Source: an uncultured Armatimonadota bacterium (GTDB lineage Bacteria; Armatimonadota; Armatimonadia; Armatimonadales; Armatimonadaceae). From it: 64,000 nt of DNA. Under the pieces are notes generated by a model. It saw only the letters and a list, made by a program, of their open reading frames with translations, was not told where the DNA came from and searched no databases. The stretch lies in contig CAIVZM010000055.1 in NCBI GenBank assembly GCA_903910385.1, forward strand, positions 20,330 to 84,329, written 5' to 3'. Position 1 is the first letter of the stretch; each line of letters starts with the position of its first letter. The translations under genes and the position numbers were made by a program. Below, piece after piece: positions 27,243 to 38,885 of this stretch.

Positions 27243-28511
27243 TTATTTTGTTGTTTTGTTCGCTTTTACCGCCGAAGGTTGATATCCGACCAGTTCCATG
27301 AAGCCTCGTCCTGTGACAGGCGTCCCGTTGCGGGTTCCGGTAGCGGTGACGACTCCCTCCCATATGGCGGTTCCCACTCCCAGGACAGGAATAGTCTGGT
27401 CGGCGAAAGCGGGGCGCATCTCCAGCGTATAGCCGGACTTCGGCAATGTCACGGTAAAACCTGCCGGGAAACTGATACCCGTCTCTTTATCGTTGTAGAG
27501 ACCGAGCGGTTTGAAGATGGTGGGAGTTTCGACGATTTGCTTGCCGTCTTTGTCCAGAATGGTCGCCTGCACCTCTACCACCTTTCCGGTGATGGCATCC
27601 CGGATACGGTTGAAAATCAGGTCTGATCCGTCTTCGAGTTGAAGTCCGAACCAGTCCCATCCGTAATTGGTGATGTAGCCGGGCGATCCCCACTGACGGT
27701 CTATCCAGCCAAGCCCGGTCACCTTTTCGGTTGCGCTGCCGATGGTGAGCGATCCGGTCGCATTCATACGGGTCAGGGAAAGATAGTACATCTGATCGAC
27801 TTTCTTGAGGAAGCCTGTGCCATCTTCGCTCCCGGCGAGCATCTCCGGGCGTGTCGGTTGGGCGAGGGTCATCTCCAACTGGAAAGGGTTCGCCTTGTCC
27901 ATGCCACGGGTGACGGAATCCCATGTTCTGGCATCTTCACTGGTTTGAATGAGAGAACTTCCCGCCATAGCAATAGAAAAGTGAGGCGTCTTTTTCACTT
28001 CGGCGTCGCTATCCAGAGCGGTATGCGGTTGTGGCAGCTTTCCTTTTTGCACCATGCCCAGCAATTGCATAGGTCGAGGATCATCCGGTTTCGCCATCGC
28101 CGCCATCGGCAGGAATGATTTCAGTAACAACAGATTCGATTTGTCCAGAATAGAGGCGGCATACCGCTTCTTCGCGGATAGATCGATCAGCGAATGAATC
28201 AGGTAATGCCCCTTTTTCTCCCCGATGCCGGTGCGGAAGTACGAACCGATAACGGCATAATCCTTACCGCTCTCCGTCTTTAGAAAAGCCCAGTAATACC
28301 ACCATTCGATGCTCGCCGACGCATCATGCGGCCTCGCATCCAGCGGAAACCGGACGGGTTCGGTACGCTTTTCCACCGTTCGTGCGGATAGTGGCAAAGG
28401 CAATGTCGGCGGAGAAGCGGGTTGTGGCGTCTGCGCCTGACCGGCAATTGTCAGGGACAGTCCGACGGCAAAGGATAGCATACAGCGATAGAGGAAACGG
28501 CTAGTCGTCAT
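27243..28511 (-). CDS. Secreted lipocalin-like (AttH/CrtC-type) protein
   Basis: 422 residues with a signal peptide cleaving after the AGQAQ region. The AttH/carotenoid-1,2-hydratase lipocalin-like family is indicated by SIEWWYYWAFLKTESGKDYAVIGSYFR, LTRMNATGSLTI, VTGLGWIDRQWGSPGY, GWDWFGLQLEDGSDLIFNRIRD and the closing GRGFMELVGYQPS. Such proteins are double-calycin hydrolases or hydratases acting on hydrophobic substrates; the substrate here is unknown. ATG with a GAGAAAG upstream. Confidence 0.9.
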   Translation of the reverse strand: MTTSRFLYRCMLSFAVGLSLTIAGQAQTPQPASPPTLPLPLSARTVEKRTEPVRFPLDARPHDASASIEWWYYWAFLKTESGKDYAVIGSYFRTGIGEKKGHYLIHSLIDLSAKKRYAASILDKSNLLLLKSFLPMAAMAKPDDPRPMQLLGMVQKGKLPQPHTALDSDAEVKKTPHFSIAMAGSSLIQTSEDARTWDSVTRGMDKANPFQLEMTLAQPTRPEMLAGSEDGTGFLKKVDQMYYLSLTRMNATGSLTIGSATEKVTGLGWIDRQWGSPGYITNYGWDWFGLQLEDGSDLIFNRIRDAITGKVVEVQATILDKDGKQIVETPTIFKPLGLYNDKETGISFPAGFTVTLPKSGYTLEMRPAFADQTIPVLGVGTAIWEGVVTATGTRNGTPVTGRGFMELVGYQPSAVKANKTTK

Positions 28512-28576
28512 GATTCAATCTTTCTCAACAGTGTATACAACAGCGCCCGTCGCGATTGCGTTTCCGTTCTTGAGGA

Positions 28577-30931
28577 TTAATACGACGATGGTAGCTCCGC
28601 TTGATGCCGACGGATAATTTCTAACACCGCCTCACCGTATTTCGCTGATTTGGCGGGACCGATGCCAGGAATGTTCAGGAGATCGAATTCATTGGCGGGT
28701 TGTCGGGCGGCGAGTGCAGAGAGGACTTTGTCGCCGAAGACGACATACGGGGGATAGTTTTCCGCCTGAGCGACGTCATAACGCCAGGAACGGAGCTTCT
28801 CATATAACCGGGTATCCACCTCTCCCGCTTCTTCAGGAGCCGCCGTCGCCCCGCTACGTGACCTTCGCGACGAAGACGAAGCGATGGAAACAGCTTTAGG
28901 GGCGGGCGAACTGCGCCAGATGATATCGCAGGCGCCCTCCGTGATACAGTCTTCCCCGGCGTGAGTGAGGTAGAGCCTGCGGTACTCGTCTTCTTCCTCG
29001 CGGCGCAGATACTCCGCATCGGTCAGGGCATCGATCAGGCGTTCCACTTCCGCCTTCTTCCACCCGGTAAGAGAGCCGAAAGCGTTAGTGCGGGTTGGTT
29101 TGACCGGGGCGTCGGGCGTTCCCCTCAAAATTCGCGTCAGACCGGGTTTACCCACTGCGAAGGGGGAGAACCCTTTTGTCAGGTCATGTACCGCACGAAG
29201 CGCGGCGATAGGCGCCAGCGCCGGGTCAATAGTCGATCGTTGGGTATCAGAGGCAGACGATTGTTCACCGACGGGCGATTCTCCGGTGCAAACATCGCAA
29301 CGTCCGCAGTTACGGTGCGGCCATCGGTCACCGAAGTATCGGGCGATCGCCGCATGGCGACAGTAGTCCTTCCGGGCATAGTCACGCATCGCTTCCACTC
29401 GTTCCAGAGCGCCCTGTTCGCGGTGTTTAAGCATCGCTTCCATTCGCGCTTTCGCATCGGCGGGAGCGGGCAAAAGTTCGATCAGCCATGAACGGGGGCC
29501 GGGGCGATACGAGACAAATCCCTCATCCTGATAGTGAAGCGCCGCCGCTTCGAGTTCCGGCAGGGCGGCGAATGCATGGGCGGAAAGATACTGAGGCGTA
29601 AAGTCGCCGCCATCGCCAATCGCGTTCGCCCACGGCAGCCAGTCCGGGGTGCGGAGCGCATTACTGTCCGGCAGGGGATTGAGGCTCATGCGACGGGGGA
29701 TGTCCGTATGACGCGCCAGCATTTCCGCTTCCTCCAGCAATGGCAGGACGGAACGGACAATATCTTCCTGCGCTTCCTCGCCGCCAGTCAGTTGCGCCAT
29801 GTCGATGGGGCCAATCGTGTCGGGCTTCAGGGCGCGTTGAATGGCGTTATAAACCCCGCGCACATCCGGCAGGGTCAACGTTTCCTCGCGAAGGTGACGT
29901 GAAGCGTTGGTCGCATCGGCGTTGGAATACAGGACGACGCACTGCGCCGGAAGCCCGTCACGCCCGGCGCGTCCGGCTTCCTGATAGTAATTTTCCAGAT
30001 TGCGCGATGGATGAAAATGGAGGATGAAGCGGATGTCGCTTTTATCCACTCCCATTCCGAAAGCGACTGTCGCCGCCATGACGCGCACCTTGCCCTGCAT
30101 GAATCGATCCTGTGCGGCGGCGCGTTCTGTGGGAGGCAGTCCGGCATGGTAAAAGCCCGCCGATACCCCGTGACGCGAAAGCATACGGGCGAGTTGCTCC
30201 ACCTTGTCCCGTGACCCGGCATAGACCAGACCTGCGCCCGGCGTATTCTTACAAAAATCGAGGGTCGCGGTTAGTTTTTCATCTTCCGACGCGGTTCGAT
30301 GGCAGGCGAGAAACAGATTGTCCCGAAAGGTCGGGCGGACGATACGGTGCATCTCTCGTCCGATCTGCTTTTCGATATCGTTGGCGATTTCCGGCGTCGC
30401 CGTCGCGGTGACCGCAAGAACGGAACGAGGATTGAGCGCCTTGATCGCCTTGCCGACGGCGCGGTAGTCCGGGCGGAAGTCATGCCCCCATTGTGAGATA
30501 CAGTGCGCTTCATCGATTACCGCCAGAGATACCCCGGCGCGTCGAAGGGCATGAATAAATGGCGGCTGACGCAAACGTTCCGGCGCGGCGTAAACCAGTT
30601 TGATCTCCCCTTTGCGTACCCGTTCGATGCGCCGACCGATCTCTCCCGGTTCCAGAGAGGAGTTGATGACAGTGGCGCGTGCAGCAACCGGAGGAGGCAG
30701 GTTTTCCGTCTGATCTTTCATCAATGCGATCAGGGGGGAAAGGATCAGGGTCGCGCCCGGCAGAAGCATGGCGGGAAGTTGGTAGGTCAGCGATTTTCCG
30801 CCGCCTGTCGGCAACACTGCCAGTGTGTCCTTCCCTGCCAGTGCGGATTCTACTATCTCTCGCTGTCCGGGCCGGAAGTCGTCATGCCCGAAAAGATACT
30901 GCAATTCCGCCTGAAGTTCATCCGCCGCCAT
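28577..30931 (-). CDS. recQ: ATP-dependent DNA helicase RecQ
   Basis: 3'-5' DNA helicase of about 784 residues. Motif 0 (FGHDDFRPGQREIVESAL), Walker A LPTGGGKSLTYQ, DEAH box AVIDEAHCISQWGHDFRPDY, helicase C-terminal RVMAATVAFGMGVDKSDIRFILHFHPSRNLENYYQEAGRAGRDG, the RecQ zinc site (CRHAAIARYFGDRW, HRNCGRCDVCTG), a winged-helix region, and an HRDC domain at the end (RLYEKLRSWRYDVAQAENYPPYVVFGDKVLSALAARQP). Start M at 30931 fits the family; the open frame extends to 30994 without similarity. Confidence 0.96.
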   Translation of the reverse strand: MAADELQAELQYLFGHDDFRPGQREIVESALAGKDTLAVLPTGGGKSLTYQLPAMLLPGATLILSPLIALMKDQTENLPPPVAARATVINSSLEPGEIGRRIERVRKGEIKLVYAAPERLRQPPFIHALRRAGVSLAVIDEAHCISQWGHDFRPDYRAVGKAIKALNPRSVLAVTATATPEIANDIEKQIGREMHRIVRPTFRDNLFLACHRTASEDEKLTATLDFCKNTPGAGLVYAGSRDKVEQLARMLSRHGVSAGFYHAGLPPTERAAAQDRFMQGKVRVMAATVAFGMGVDKSDIRFILHFHPSRNLENYYQEAGRAGRDGLPAQCVVLYSNADATNASRHLREETLTLPDVRGVYNAIQRALKPDTIGPIDMAQLTGGEEAQEDIVRSVLPLLEEAEMLARHTDIPRRMSLNPLPDSNALRTPDWLPWANAIGDGGDFTPQYLSAHAFAALPELEAAALHYQDEGFVSYRPGPRSWLIELLPAPADAKARMEAMLKHREQGALERVEAMRDYARKDYCRHAAIARYFGDRWPHRNCGRCDVCTGESPVGEQSSASDTQRSTIDPALAPIAALRAVHDLTKGFSPFAVGKPGLTRILRGTPDAPVKPTRTNAFGSLTGWKKAEVERLIDALTDAEYLRREEEDEYRRLYLTHAGEDCITEGACDIIWRSSPAPKAVSIASSSSRRSRSGATAAPEEAGEVDTRLYEKLRSWRYDVAQAENYPPYVVFGDKVLSALAARQPANEFDLLNIPGIGPAKSAKYGEAVLEIIRRHQAELPSSY

Positions 30932-31124
30932 AGCATTATTGTACAGCAGTCTCCTCCATTTTTTCTCTGCGGGCAATACTCCGGGGCTTGCCATGTTCTG
31001 ACTGTCTGTGGCTCTGAGTCCGCAGAACTACGGCAAATATACCGGGGCTTGCCTCGGAGAAAATTATTGAGATCGAATATCGAATGTTTCTCAACCGGAG
31101 GAAGTTGTGAGATTATCAATCTGG

Positions 31125-32864
31125 CTACGGATTGCCAGGCAGGTCGCCTTTAGCCTTCAGTGTGTCGGATTTCGCTTCCGTGAAGCGGTAAAAGATCAAG
31201 TTGGATTCTGGCAATTCCGGAAATTGCGCGATTACGATCTTTGTTTCGCCGATAATCTCCGCCCGCAATCCGGGATTTTTTCGCAACATATACATGACCC
31301 AGCTATCCCCGGCATGAGGGTCCTCAGCGACGACAAATTGTAAACTTTTGATGACTTCGGATGACGGAGTGACGATATGATCTCTTAGGTAAGTGCGCCC
31401 CAATGCTTTTAGATTAACATTACTGGTAACACGGCCGCCCAATTCGTGCGCCGCGTTCGCGAATTCATCGTCAGCTATAAACAAATACTGGTACTTGGGT
31501 ACTGTCTGGTAAAAGTAGCACTCCGGGAACAGCATTGGATACGAAATTATGATAGGGGTAGAAAGCGGAACGCCACTTCGCATCAAGGAATTGTTGATTG
31601 CTATTGTGTTTGCCACTGTACTTAATGGTTTATTGCTTAATGGGAATTTTTTTAGCTGATACCATAGTGACAAAGTTCCTATGAGACACACTGCGGAGAA
31701 ATAGGCGAACAGTGTCCTCTGACGATTCCCGTCTTCGATGTATTGCCAGTTTACGCTAATATAGAGACAGTAGGCAATGACCAAACTCAAACCCTGCCAC
31801 AATGGCATGAAGTAACGTCCAATGAAACAGGGAGTAAAGAGAATGGAGTAGATGTAGCCGATAATCAGTGGTACGAAGATAAAAAACAACCCGAATAACA
31901 ATAAAGGCGTATCTGTGGTCACGTTCGGATTGGCAAAATTATCAGTCCATCGGGTTCGCTTATGTTTGAGTAAACCTGCGACATAAAGTGAGATCAGGGC
32001 AATGAAGAAAAAAGCGCTCGATGAAAATGCAATCTTGAAAAAAGGGACGAGAGTAGGCAAATTAATCCATGTTTTCCCGCCGAATGCCGCCTGTTGCACA
32101 CTGCTAGTATGGCCCCAGATGGCGAAAAAGATCGCCCATGAAAGGACTATAGCAATGGCGTTTTCCCATCCTGTAATTAACTCTCTGGGTTCTCGACGAC
32201 GCATGAAAACTCGTATGTTTTGTACAACTTGCGCCAGTAGGAGCGACCCGCTATAGAACAGGCCGAATGTGTGTGTGAATGTCGCCGCAGTCGCTGACAG
32301 GAACAGAAAAATTGCCCTTAGTACTGGAGACAGTCGTTCAGTGTCGCGACTGAAATAGACGTAGAGCATTAGCGTGCTAAAGAAACAGTACAATCCGTAG
32401 AATCTCGCCTCGCGTACTTGAGCCAGAACCGGAGGGACGAAAGTGGTTGCTATGATGGCGGAAGCCGATACCAGTGCGCCATAGCGTGGACGTAGCAGCC
32501 GCCAGAGCAGAAAGACTACTCCTGCAAACGACAAAGTTGAGAGCGAACGGAGAGCAAGGAGAGTATCGCCCACTAAATGGACATATCCCCAGAGTACGAT
32601 GAAATACAGTGGTGGCGCCGTGTTCATCGGCTCGCGACACGATGCAATCATATGGGCAAACGAAGGGTCGGTTGCCGGATAATACGTTAATATCTCATCA
32701 TACCAAAATGGGCGATTGACCGACGCAAAAAGATATGCCACCAGAACCAATCCGACGGCGAACGGAAACAGATTCACATACGGATTAAGGCGGATTCGAT
32801 TACTGTCCGTTATTCCTATACCGTGGCGACGTCTATTGTCTGAAACTTCTGTTTGAATCTTCAT
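31125..32864 (-). CDS. Glycosyltransferase family 39-like membrane protein
   Basis: About 579 residues, GT-C fold with roughly ten membrane spans. The first loop contains VNRPFWYDEILTYYPATDPSF, the acidic DE motif of PMT_2/GT39 enzymes, and EPMNTAPPLYFIVLWGYV, the aromatic-PP motif. It likely transfers a polyprenyl-phosphate sugar. The gene overlaps the end of the GT2 gene by 32 bp; ATG 32864 lies after GGGGACATTA. It is the last gene of the four-gene glycan cluster. Confidence 0.88.
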   Translation of the reverse strand: MKIQTEVSDNRRRHGIGITDSNRIRLNPYVNLFPFAVGLVLVAYLFASVNRPFWYDEILTYYPATDPSFAHMIASCREPMNTAPPLYFIVLWGYVHLVGDTLLALRSLSTLSFAGVVFLLWRLLRPRYGALVSASAIIATTFVPPVLAQVREARFYGLYCFFSTLMLYVYFSRDTERLSPVLRAIFLFLSATAATFTHTFGLFYSGSLLLAQVVQNIRVFMRRREPRELITGWENAIAIVLSWAIFFAIWGHTSSVQQAAFGGKTWINLPTLVPFFKIAFSSSAFFFIALISLYVAGLLKHKRTRWTDNFANPNVTTDTPLLLFGLFFIFVPLIIGYIYSILFTPCFIGRYFMPLWQGLSLVIAYCLYISVNWQYIEDGNRQRTLFAYFSAVCLIGTLSLWYQLKKFPLSNKPLSTVANTIAINNSLMRSGVPLSTPIIISYPMLFPECYFYQTVPKYQYLFIADDEFANAAHELGGRVTSNVNLKALGRTYLRDHIVTPSSEVIKSLQFVVAEDPHAGDSWVMYMLRKNPGLRAEIIGETKIVIAQFPELPESNLIFYRFTEAKSDTLKAKGDLPGNP

Positions 32865-33681
32865 TAATGTCCCCATACCTGTAGGCGGCTTCCTGTTTGG
32901 CGGCATGCCTGGCTTGCGTCTCGCGGTGGTAATCGCGCTTGGAAAGCAGTTTTTCCAGCAGGACGTATAACACAATGAACAGATAGCGGCTGCCCTGCTC
33001 CTTGAGTTTTAGTTTGGAGATGCCCGCTTCGCGATTTGTCCAGGAAATCGGCACAATCTTAAAGGAATAGCCACGAACGATCGCCTTGAGCGGTAGTTCG
33101 ACCGTCAGGTTGAAGTGATGTGAGAGGATAGGTTGAATGCCGTCGATGACTTCCTTACGATATGCCTTGAAGGCGTTCGTCACATCATTATAGTGCAAAC
33201 CGAACAATATTTTGACGAAGAAGTTCGCTAATCGGTTAATGACCAGTTTGAAGCCGGGATAATCGATAATTTTTGAACCTTCGATAAATCGTGACCCAAA
33301 AACGCAGTCCGCACCCGCCTGAATTTCCCGGTAGTAGGTCACAATGTCTCTGGGCGAGTCCGAAAGGTCTGCCATAACGATCGCGACAGCGTCGCCTCGG
33401 AAGTCACTTAGGCCGCACCGTACCGCGAAACCGAAGCCATGCGGCGGTTGGTTGTTCCGGTAGCGCATCTGTGGATAGCGGGAGCATAGGTCTTGCAGAA
33501 TCGTCTCCGTACGGTCAGAACTGTTGTCATTGACGACGAGGATTTCTATATCAGATATTCCCTGCGCCTCAAACTCTTCGATAATGCTGACACAGGTCTT
33601 TTCGACGACATCTTCCTCGTTATGAGCGGGTATGACGATAGAAAAGAACGGTTTATTCGTTGTCAGGTCATTTTCCGTCAT
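32833..33681 (-). CDS. Family 2 glycosyltransferase (dolichyl-phosphate-sugar synthase-like)
   Basis: 282 residues. GT-A fold: FFSIVIPAHNEEDVVEKTCVSI, EILVVNDNSSDRTETIL, GFGFAVRCGLSDFRGDAVAIVMADLSDSPRDI (the D-x-S in place of DXD) and CVFGSRFIEGSKIIDYPG. These match DPM1/GtrB-like enzymes that charge polyprenyl phosphate with a sugar, which the neighbouring GT-C protein could use. Between two epimerase genes and the GT39 gene, in one operon. Confidence 0.92.
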   Translation of the reverse strand: MTENDLTTNKPFFSIVIPAHNEEDVVEKTCVSIIEEFEAQGISDIEILVVNDNSSDRTETILQDLCSRYPQMRYRNNQPPHGFGFAVRCGLSDFRGDAVAIVMADLSDSPRDIVTYYREIQAGADCVFGSRFIEGSKIIDYPGFKLVINRLANFFVKILFGLHYNDVTNAFKAYRKEVIDGIQPILSHHFNLTVELPLKAIVRGYSFKIVPISWTNREAGISKLKLKEQGSRYLFIVLYVLLEKLLSKRDYHRETQARHAAKQEAAYRYGDINEDSNRSFRQ

Positions 33682-33726
33682 TTCGACTCCCGGTATTTAT
33701 GGGAAAAGCACGAATCTCACAGTAGT

Positions 33727-34803
33727 TCATGCCGGAAGCCTTGCCCAGCGTTCCCTGTTGAAATCATAGATACCTTCAAGGATGTTCCGGATATTTCTGG
33801 TGTGCTTCCATTCCGGGTAGTGAGACTGGAATTTGCTGACATCGCTAATCCACCAGATGTGGTCGCCGATGCGGTTCTCGTCAAGATACTCGATATTCAT
33901 CCGGTTCCCCGTTATGTCTTCGCACAACTGGATGGCTTCCTGCATGGAGCAGTTGCTATACCGTCCCCCGCCCATGTTGTAAACCTCGCCCTGGCGCGGA
34001 TTCTGGTAAAAGTGATAGAAAGCGTTCACCAGATCGTAACTGTGGATATTGTCTCGCACCTGCTTGCCCTTGTACCCGAATATTCGGTATTGCTTACCGG
34101 TCGCGGCGCATTTCATTAAGTAGGCAAGGAAACCATGAAGTTCCGCCCCACTATGGCCCGGTCCGGTCAGGCATCCGCCACGAAAGACGCCGGTCTTCAT
34201 GCCGAAATATTTGCCGTATTCCTGCACCATGATGTCCGCCGCCGTTTTTGACGCCCCGAAGAGGGAATGCTTGCAGTCGTCGATGGATAGACTTTCGTCA
34301 ATGCCGCGTTCAAAATAGTGATGGGATTGATCGATTTCCCAGCGTGTGTCCATTTCGACGAGTGGCAAACGATTCGGCGTATCGCCGTAAACCTTGTTGG
34401 TAGACGTGAAAATGAACACCGCTTCCGGGCAGAATTGCCGGGTGGCTTCCAGCAGGTTTAGCGTCCCGTTGGCGTTTACCGTGAAGTCGGTGAATGGTTC
34501 TCGCGCCGCCCAATCATGCGAGGGTTGCGCCGCCGTATGAACAATCAGCTTGATATCGGTCCGATAGCGGCAGAAAATCGCCTTTATCGCTTCAAAATCG
34601 CGAATATCGGCGGATACGTTGTTGAAGTTTGTCAGCGATTCCGATAGTTCTGCCAGATTCCATTTCGTGGACGCCTCTGCGCCGAAGAAATACTTCCGCA
34701 TATCGTTATCAATGCCGACGATATCGAATCCTTGCGTTGTTAGAAACTTGACAGTCTCAGACCCGATCAGTCCCGCAGAACCAGTTACAATTGCAATCGC
34801 CAT
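33727..34803 (-). CDS. NAD-dependent nucleotide-sugar epimerase, CDP-tyvelose/paratose-epimerase-like
   Basis: Extended SDR of 358 residues. [21 protein letters not shown] is the NAD site; [29 protein letters not shown], and [23 protein letters not shown] follow, then [23 protein letters not shown]. In the usual YxxxK motif the tyrosine is Phe (L-F-GAS-K); I recall this as common in this subfamily rather than a lesion. Likely changes the C2 configuration of a nucleotide-activated dideoxy- or related sugar. Located 12 bp after the second epimerase gene. Confidence 0.88.
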   Translation of the reverse strand: MAIAIVTGSAGLIGSETVKFLTTQGFDIVGIDNDMRKYFFGAEASTKWNLAELSESLTNFNNVSADIRDFEAIKAIFCRYRTDIKLIVHTAAQPSHDWAAREPFTDFTVNANGTLNLLEATRQFCPEAVFIFTSTNKVYGDTPNRLPLVEMDTRWEIDQSHHYFERGIDESLSIDDCKHSLFGASKTAADIMVQEYGKYFGMKTGVFRGGCLTGPGHSGAELHGFLAYLMKCAATGKQYRIFGYKGKQVRDNIHSYDLVNAFYHFYQNPRQGEVYNMGGGRYSNCSMQEAIQLCEDITGNRMNIEYLDENRIGDHIWWISDVSKFQSHYPEWKHTRNIRNILEGIYDFNRERWARLPA

Positions 34804-34814
34804 CTCATTGTCCC

Positions 34815-35876
34815 TTAACCCTTCAGTAATCCGGTGAAAGTGTGTTCATTTTCGTGTAGCCAGTCAAAGATGTCGGTCAGGATGGTCTCGGGATTTCGTT
34901 CCGGTTTCCACTGGAAAGTCGCTTCCGTATCGCCATTATCGGTGACATACCAGATAATATCCGCCGGACGATCAACCGGCGAGGCATCGATATTGACTTT
35001 GTTGCCGGTAATTTTTTGACAGAGAGCGGTTGTTTCCTGAAGCGACAGGGAGGAGCAGGTCGAACCGCCGACGTTGAAAACCTGTCCTCGAAATTCTTCG
35101 ATACGAGCGATTTGTTTTTCGATCAGGTTGACCAGGTCCTGAATATGCAGGAGGTCGCGCACCTGTTTTCCCTTGCCGCCAAAGCCTATGTATTTCAGTT
35201 CCTTACCGAAATAGTGTTGCGCGAGCCAGAAGGTAAAGACGCCTTGATCGACCTTACCCAGTTGCCACGGCCCGGCAATGACTCCACATCGGTTAATAAT
35301 GGCAGGTAAGTTATACGAGTGGCTGTATTCCTGCAGCATAATCTCACTGGCTAATTTCGTCGCTCCATAGAGGGAGCGCGCGCCGTTGAGGGGGAAATCA
35401 GTCGTTACTCCGCTGGCGCTGACCCCGGGACTATCATCGGCATAGCCAAACCGCGTCGCCTCTTCCGAAAACGTCAATCGATTCAATCGGTCGTAGGGAT
35501 AAATTCGTGATGTCGATAGAAAAAGGATCGCCATTCGACGTTGCCGCGCGATTTCAAAGCAATTTAGCGAACCTATCAGGTTGTTGTTGACCATAAAGGA
35601 CGCATCTGCGCCTTGCGTCCCTACAAGGACAGAAGGTTCCGCGCTACACTCAATGATTAAGTCGAAGCTATCCGAAGTCCGTTGCAAATCTTCCATGCAA
35701 CGAATATCGCCATGTACAAAACGGCATCCTGCCGCTTGAATGCGGTTCAGTAAGACTTCCGAACCCCGACGCGCAAGGTTATCAAAGCAGGTTATGGAGT
35801 GACCTTGCGAGCTAAGGGAGACAGCAAGATTCGACCCGATAAATCCGCAACCGCCAGTTATGAGAATGTTTCGCAT
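34815..35876 (-). CDS. NAD-dependent nucleotide-sugar epimerase, CDP-paratose 2-epimerase-like
   Basis: Extended SDR of 353 residues and first gene of the glycan cluster. [21 protein letters not shown] (NAD site), [53 protein letters not shown], a proper [17 protein letters not shown] catalytic pair, [23 protein letters not shown] and [19 protein letters not shown]. Two similar but distinct epimerases in tandem suggest sequential steps on one sugar. It is preceded by a strikingly AT-rich block that probably holds the operon promoter. Confidence 0.88.
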   Translation of the reverse strand: MRNILITGGCGFIGSNLAVSLSSQGHSITCFDNLARRGSEVLLNRIQAAGCRFVHGDIRCMEDLQRTSDSFDLIIECSAEPSVLVGTQGADASFMVNNNLIGSLNCFEIARQRRMAILFLSTSRIYPYDRLNRLTFSEEATRFGYADDSPGVSASGVTTDFPLNGARSLYGATKLASEIMLQEYSHSYNLPAIINRCGVIAGPWQLGKVDQGVFTFWLAQHYFGKELKYIGFGGKGKQVRDLLHIQDLVNLIEKQIARIEEFRGQVFNVGGSTCSSLSLQETTALCQKITGNKVNIDASPVDRPADIIWYVTDNGDTEATFQWKPERNPETILTDIFDWLHENEHTFTGLLKG

Positions 35877-36619
35877 TTTTAATATGAATATTGATATTGT
35901 ATTTTATATATTAAAGACAGTTAAAATACAAGATATGTTGATATGGCAAGATTATACTGTATAAAAGAGTATTTTGTCAATATATTATAAAAATGTCAAA
36001 ATTAAAATATATATGATTTTATTGTTTTGAAAGTGGGGTAATGGCGTAAATAAATGGAGTTTTGGGGCAAAAAAATATGCATAACAGAGGGTTGCATTTC
36101 TCCTGCGCAAAGTCGCTGGTGACTCGAATCGTAACGGAGTTACGGCAAACTTCCCGGACGAAGAAGCGAATCGTACATAGGGGGCAAATTCAAAGAAGGC
36201 GACGGACTCCGTTGATTATCCGAGAAGGTGTTTTCAAATTGGTGGGAACGAAAGAGGATGAAGGGAAAATTAAAGGAGAGATCGTCCTTTGGTATATAAA
36301 CTGGTATATAAACCCAATTATGCCAGTCTCGAATGAGATGTATCGCGGGATGAAGGATGTTGAGGGCAAAAGCGGCTAACTTATCGTCTGGAACCAGTAC
36401 GCGGCGGATTACATTCAGCGCCAGAACGGAATCAGGGATAGGGCGAGACGCGCTAATGAGAGCGATGAAATCGAACGACTTCTCCGAGAAGGGTAGCGCT
36501 CAGGCATCGGCTACTTGCGAACGGGATCAGGCGATTATCGCCCGTGCGCGTTCAATCCAGACGGTGAAGGGAATTGCATTCTCTCGTTCCATCGGGCGTG
36601 ATTCGATTCCTGACGCTTT
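35877..36619. other. AT-rich intergenic block without a convincing gene
   Basis: 35881-36060 is dominated by A and T, unlike the rest of the window, and probably carries the promoter of the glycan cluster. Further right is a tandem 12-bp repeat (36290-36313). Short frames at 36062-36379 and 36357-36623 lack support. In frame after the TAA at 36377-36379, LIVWNQYAADYIQRQNG, IRDRARRANESDEIERLLREG runs to 36496 and looks protein-like, perhaps a fragment; I do not recognise it. Confidence 0.5.
36290..36313. repeat. Tandem 12-bp repeat TGGTATATAAAC x2
   Basis: Two exact adjacent copies of TGGTATATAAAC. A related tandem, CCGGTATATA twice, occurs at 40291-40310. They could be operator sites for a common regulator. 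Confidence 0.6.
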
Positions 36620-37030
36620 CTAACCTGATTGAGGGCCGACGGGGGGATCGCCTTCGGCTTTCAGTGCTTCATATTCCGATTCGGTGAACAGGCGGGAACG
36701 GATGAGGAAGCGGATTCCTTCGGGGGCTTCGACGGAAAATCCGCTGCCACGTCCGGGCACGACATCCACGGTCAGGTGGGTATGGCGCCAGTATTCAAAT
36801 TGCGGGCCGCTCATGTAGAACGGGCAATTCGCCACTTCCCCCAGATAAACATCGCGTGATCCGATACGGAACTCGCCCTGCGGATAGCACATCGGCGAAC
36901 TGCCATCGCAACAACCGCCGGATTGATGAAACATCAGCGGTCCATGCATTTGCCAGAGTTTCACGATCCATGCTTCCGCTTCCGGCGTGACAGTGACGCG
37001 TTCCGTTCGGGTGGTAATTGGCATCATCAT
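36620..37030 (-). CDS. DUF779 protein, partner of aldehyde dehydrogenase
   Basis: About 136 residues. DUF779 proteins are small and typically encoded beside ExaC/AldB-type aldehyde dehydrogenases, as here. The conserved cysteine- and histidine-bearing stretch FHQSGGCCDGSSPMCYP and YWRHTHLTVDVVPGRGSGFSVEAPEGIRFLIRSRLF define the family. Three consecutive ATG codons (37030, 37027, 37024) are possible starts. A perfect 11-bp stem-loop (37042-37064) lies between this gene and the dehydrogenase stop. The biochemical role is not established. Confidence 0.9.
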   Translation of the reverse strand: MMMPITTRTERVTVTPEAEAWIVKLWQMHGPLMFHQSGGCCDGSSPMCYPQGEFRIGSRDVYLGEVANCPFYMSGPQFEYWRHTHLTVDVVPGRGSGFSVEAPEGIRFLIRSRLFTESEYEALKAEGDPPVGPQSG

Positions 37031-37041
37031 TATTATCCGGA

Positions 37042-37064
37042 GCCGATGCACACTGTGCATCGGC
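37042..37064. repeat. Perfect 11-bp inverted repeat in the aldH-DUF779 gap
   Basis: GCCGATGCACA and TGTGCATCGGC flank one central base. It fills the space between the aldehyde dehydrogenase stop and the DUF779 start, 12-18 bases upstream of the ATG triplets. As RNA it would form a compact hairpin that could protect the upstream message or tune DUF779 translation. Confidence 0.75.
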
Positions 37065-37075
37065 CCCACAATTCA

Positions 37076-38596
<1,521 letters not shown>

Positions 38597-38885
38597 CGTT
38601 GTTTCCTTAATCTAAGGGCAATCTTTAGACACAAATAGCGCAAATGGCTATCCTGAAGTCGTCAACGCCGGGTCAGACAAAGAAACAACGAAAGCGGAGT
38701 TAGCCAGTACTACAGATTCCCACGACATCGATGGCGGAAACGCGCCGCTTTGCGGTTCCTGTGCGCCCTATCCGGCGGATACGAGGCTCATCCTTCAAAT
38801 ACCCGGAAATCCTGTCCCTCGTTCCCGTTTGTTCGTTAGGAATTGACTTTCACGAAGCTCCGGCATCGTGGAGGCAGCAGGAAGA

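Noticed and set aside
36062..36623. Two short genes at 36062-36379 and 36357-36623
   Set aside because: No ribosome-binding site, no family similarity, overlapping in different frames, and basic low-complexity translation.
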